Position numbers and translations under genes: made by a program
Shown: in pieces, positions 62,861 through 64,000 of the stretch
Layout: each line of letters begins with the position of its first letter
Position numbering within the stretch: position 1 is the stretch's first letter
The notes under the pieces: generated by a model
Databases searched by the model: none
The model's input: the letters and a program-made list of their open reading frames with translations, nothing else
What the model was told of the DNA's origin: nothing
Origin: Thermoplasmata archaeon
GTDB taxonomy: Archaea; Thermoplasmatota; Thermoplasmata; Thermoplasmatales; Thermoplasmataceae
DNA length: 64,000 nt
Reading direction: 5' to 3'
NCBI GenBank assembly: GCA_021846395.1
Contig: JAJZXB010000010.1
Coordinates: 1 to 64,000, forward strand

Positions 62861-63952
62861 ATGGTGGTGTATAATTACAACAATAAACCATTGCTCATAT
62901 TTTATGAAACCACGAAAGCTTGTGATCTAGCGTGTAAACATTGCAGAGCATCTGCAATAAAGGAGGGATTGCCAGATGAGATGTCCATTAATGAAAGTGT
63001 AAATTTTGTTAAATCAATAAAAAATTTTGGTAAACCCTATCCTATATTAATACTCACGGGCGGAGACGTCCTCAAAAAGAGGGGCATTGAGGATATATTA
63101 CGAGCTGCAAAGGAAAGCAACATACACGTTTCAGCAAGCCCAGCTGTGACGGATTTGCTGGATGATAACGCCTTTTATACGTTGAAGAAGCATGGTGTGC
63201 TTTCCATATCCTTGAGCCTTGATGGAATGAAGGAAAGCAATAACTGGTTAAGAGGGTATGACTGGGTGTATGATAAAACAATCAAGTCCATCGACCTTGC
63301 AAAAAAACACAATATGCCGGTACAGATCAACACTGTTGTTTTGAAAAAGAACATTATGGAGCTACCAGATGTACTTAAACTGATTCTGTTAAAAAATATC
63401 AAGACGTGGGAGGTTTTCTTTTTAATCAGAACTGGAAGGTCAATAGATTTTGAGGATTTAACACCTCTGGAATATGAAGATGTAAATCACTGGCTATATT
63501 ATGTAACCTCCTATAATCTAATTATACGAACGGTAGAATCTCCCATATTCAGAAGAATAGCATCCGAAAAGGAAACATATCATGGCACATCCTTATATAA
63601 AAATCTGATTAAAAAGACTCATGAACTGCTGGGTAAACCTGAGGGGAAACCATATGTTCATCTTGAAAAAACCAGAGATGGCAAGGGCATAATTTTTATT
63701 TCACATAATGGTGATGTTTATCCAAGTGGGTTTTTACCAACAGTAGTGGGTAACGTTAAAAAGGAGTCTATTGTAAATATATACCAGAATAACAATATCT
63801 TACAGAGATTGAGAGATTCCAGTAATCTCGATGGGTTTTGTGGTTCATGCGGGTATAACGATGTTTGCGGGGGTTCACGTGCCAGAGCGTATTCTACATT
63901 CAAAGATATCTTCGAATATGATCCTGCCTGCATTAACACATATAATATATAG
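62861..63952 (+). CDS. Radical SAM/SPASM protein (heme/Ahb-like or TIGR04053-like)
   Basis: A 363-residue protein. The radical SAM cluster motif is CDLACKHC near 21-28, with LTGGDVLKK (the GGE-like motif) and HVSASPAVT following. The C-terminal SPASM domain is GFCGSCGYNDVCGGSRARA with a further Cys in DPAC. Close layouts occur in archaeal heme-pathway enzymes (AhbC/AhbD) and in related SPASM maturases. No heme or peptide gene is next to it in the window, so its substrate is open. Confidence 0.85.
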   Translation: MVVYNYNNKPLLIFYETTKACDLACKHCRASAIKEGLPDEMSINESVNFVKSIKNFGKPYPILILTGGDVLKKRGIEDILRAAKESNIHVSASPAVTDLLDDNAFYTLKKHGVLSISLSLDGMKESNNWLRGYDWVYDKTIKSIDLAKKHNMPVQINTVVLKKNIMELPDVLKLILLKNIKTWEVFFLIRTGRSIDFEDLTPLEYEDVNHWLYYVTSYNLIIRTVESPIFRRIASEKETYHGTSLYKNLIKKTHELLGKPEGKPYVHLEKTRDGKGIIFISHNGDVYPSGFLPTVVGNVKKESIVNIYQNNNILQRLRDSSNLDGFCGSCGYNDVCGGSRARAYSTFKDIFEYDPACINTYNI

Positions 63953-64000
63953 TAACAATTTTATAAATATTATTATGGATCAGAATTAAACGCTAAAACT

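Noticed and set aside
1-64000. CRISPR arrays and cas genes
   Set aside because: No regularly spaced direct repeats and no Cas-like proteins were seen. The only repeats are the IS200/IS605-related ones.

Overview
The window looks like the chromosome of a thermoacidophilic euryarchaeon of the Thermoplasmatales (Ferroplasma, Acidiplasma or Picrophilus-like). This is an inference. It rests on low G+C, archaeal information-processing parts (7S SRP RNA, ribosomal protein L15e, transcription factor S, CTP-dependent riboflavin kinase, diphthamide ligase), and the bacterial-type genes known from this order: gyrBA, type I pantothenate kinase and a THI-box thiamine transporter. Many genes have a TATA-like box about 25 bases before the start codon and no room for a leader. 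Genes inside operons often carry a GGTGA-type ribosome binding site instead.

Layout. 0-5.5 kb: 5' part of aspartokinase, a two-gene FAD/Fe-S 2-hydroxyacid oxidase, and cobalamin genes cbiJ-cbiC-cbiD. 5.7-8.5 kb: a Gfo/Idh oxidoreductase and a preQ0 operon queE-folE-queD. 8.5-13.5 kb: an unfamiliar locus of a membrane glycosyltransferase and a RecA/KaiC-like ATPase bracketed by two divergent paralogues of an unknown protein. 13.6-18.8 kb: XdhC-like protein, DHA2-type MFS pump with a divergent HxlR regulator, an orphan membrane protein, and UbiD. 18.8-26.3 kb: methyltransferase, CobY with an IS200/IS605 element in its last codons, SRP RNA, HD phosphohydrolase, GNAT, unknown genes, tRNA-Ser(UGA) and L15e. 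26.5-40.8 kb: Dph6, a second glycosyltransferase, RibK, FixABCX with fused EtfB-EtfA, threonine synthase, cbiG-cbiA, a 2-oxoacid:ferredoxin oxidoreductase and a TPP riboswitch with its transporter. 40.9-46.9 kb: an accessory island with a giant SF1 helicase-nuclease, an MvaI/BcnI-like restriction enzyme split by an apparent frameshift, an SPPY-type DNA methyltransferase and tRNA-Ser(CGA). 47-54 kb: CoA-binding protein, TFS, MBL hydrolase, gyrB-gyrA, homoserine dehydrogenase. 54.4-64 kb: a CoxMSL molybdenum hydroxylase, a HAD protein lacking its nucleophile, CoaA, a DUF1537 kinase encoded as two halves, a decayed segment with an IS-derived MITE, an MTHFR-like barrel, a Nudix hydrolase and a radical SAM/SPASM protein.

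How the genes fit together. Electron-carrier systems (GlcDF-like oxidase, FixABCX, two-subunit OFOR, Cox-like hydroxylase) suggest organotrophic metabolism linked to ferredoxin and quinone. The threonine branch (aspartokinase, homoserine dehydrogenase, threonine synthase) and the anaerobic cobalamin branch (cbiJ, C, D, G, A, cobY) are present but scattered.

The parts most worth a second look are the 8.5-13.5 kb paralogue/glycosyltransferase/ATPase locus, the helicase plus restriction-modification island, and the IS200/IS605 family. That family shows a TTAC target, a base-exact insertion in cobY, a TnpB with Gln at the usual RuvC-II Glu position, and a 154-base MITE.
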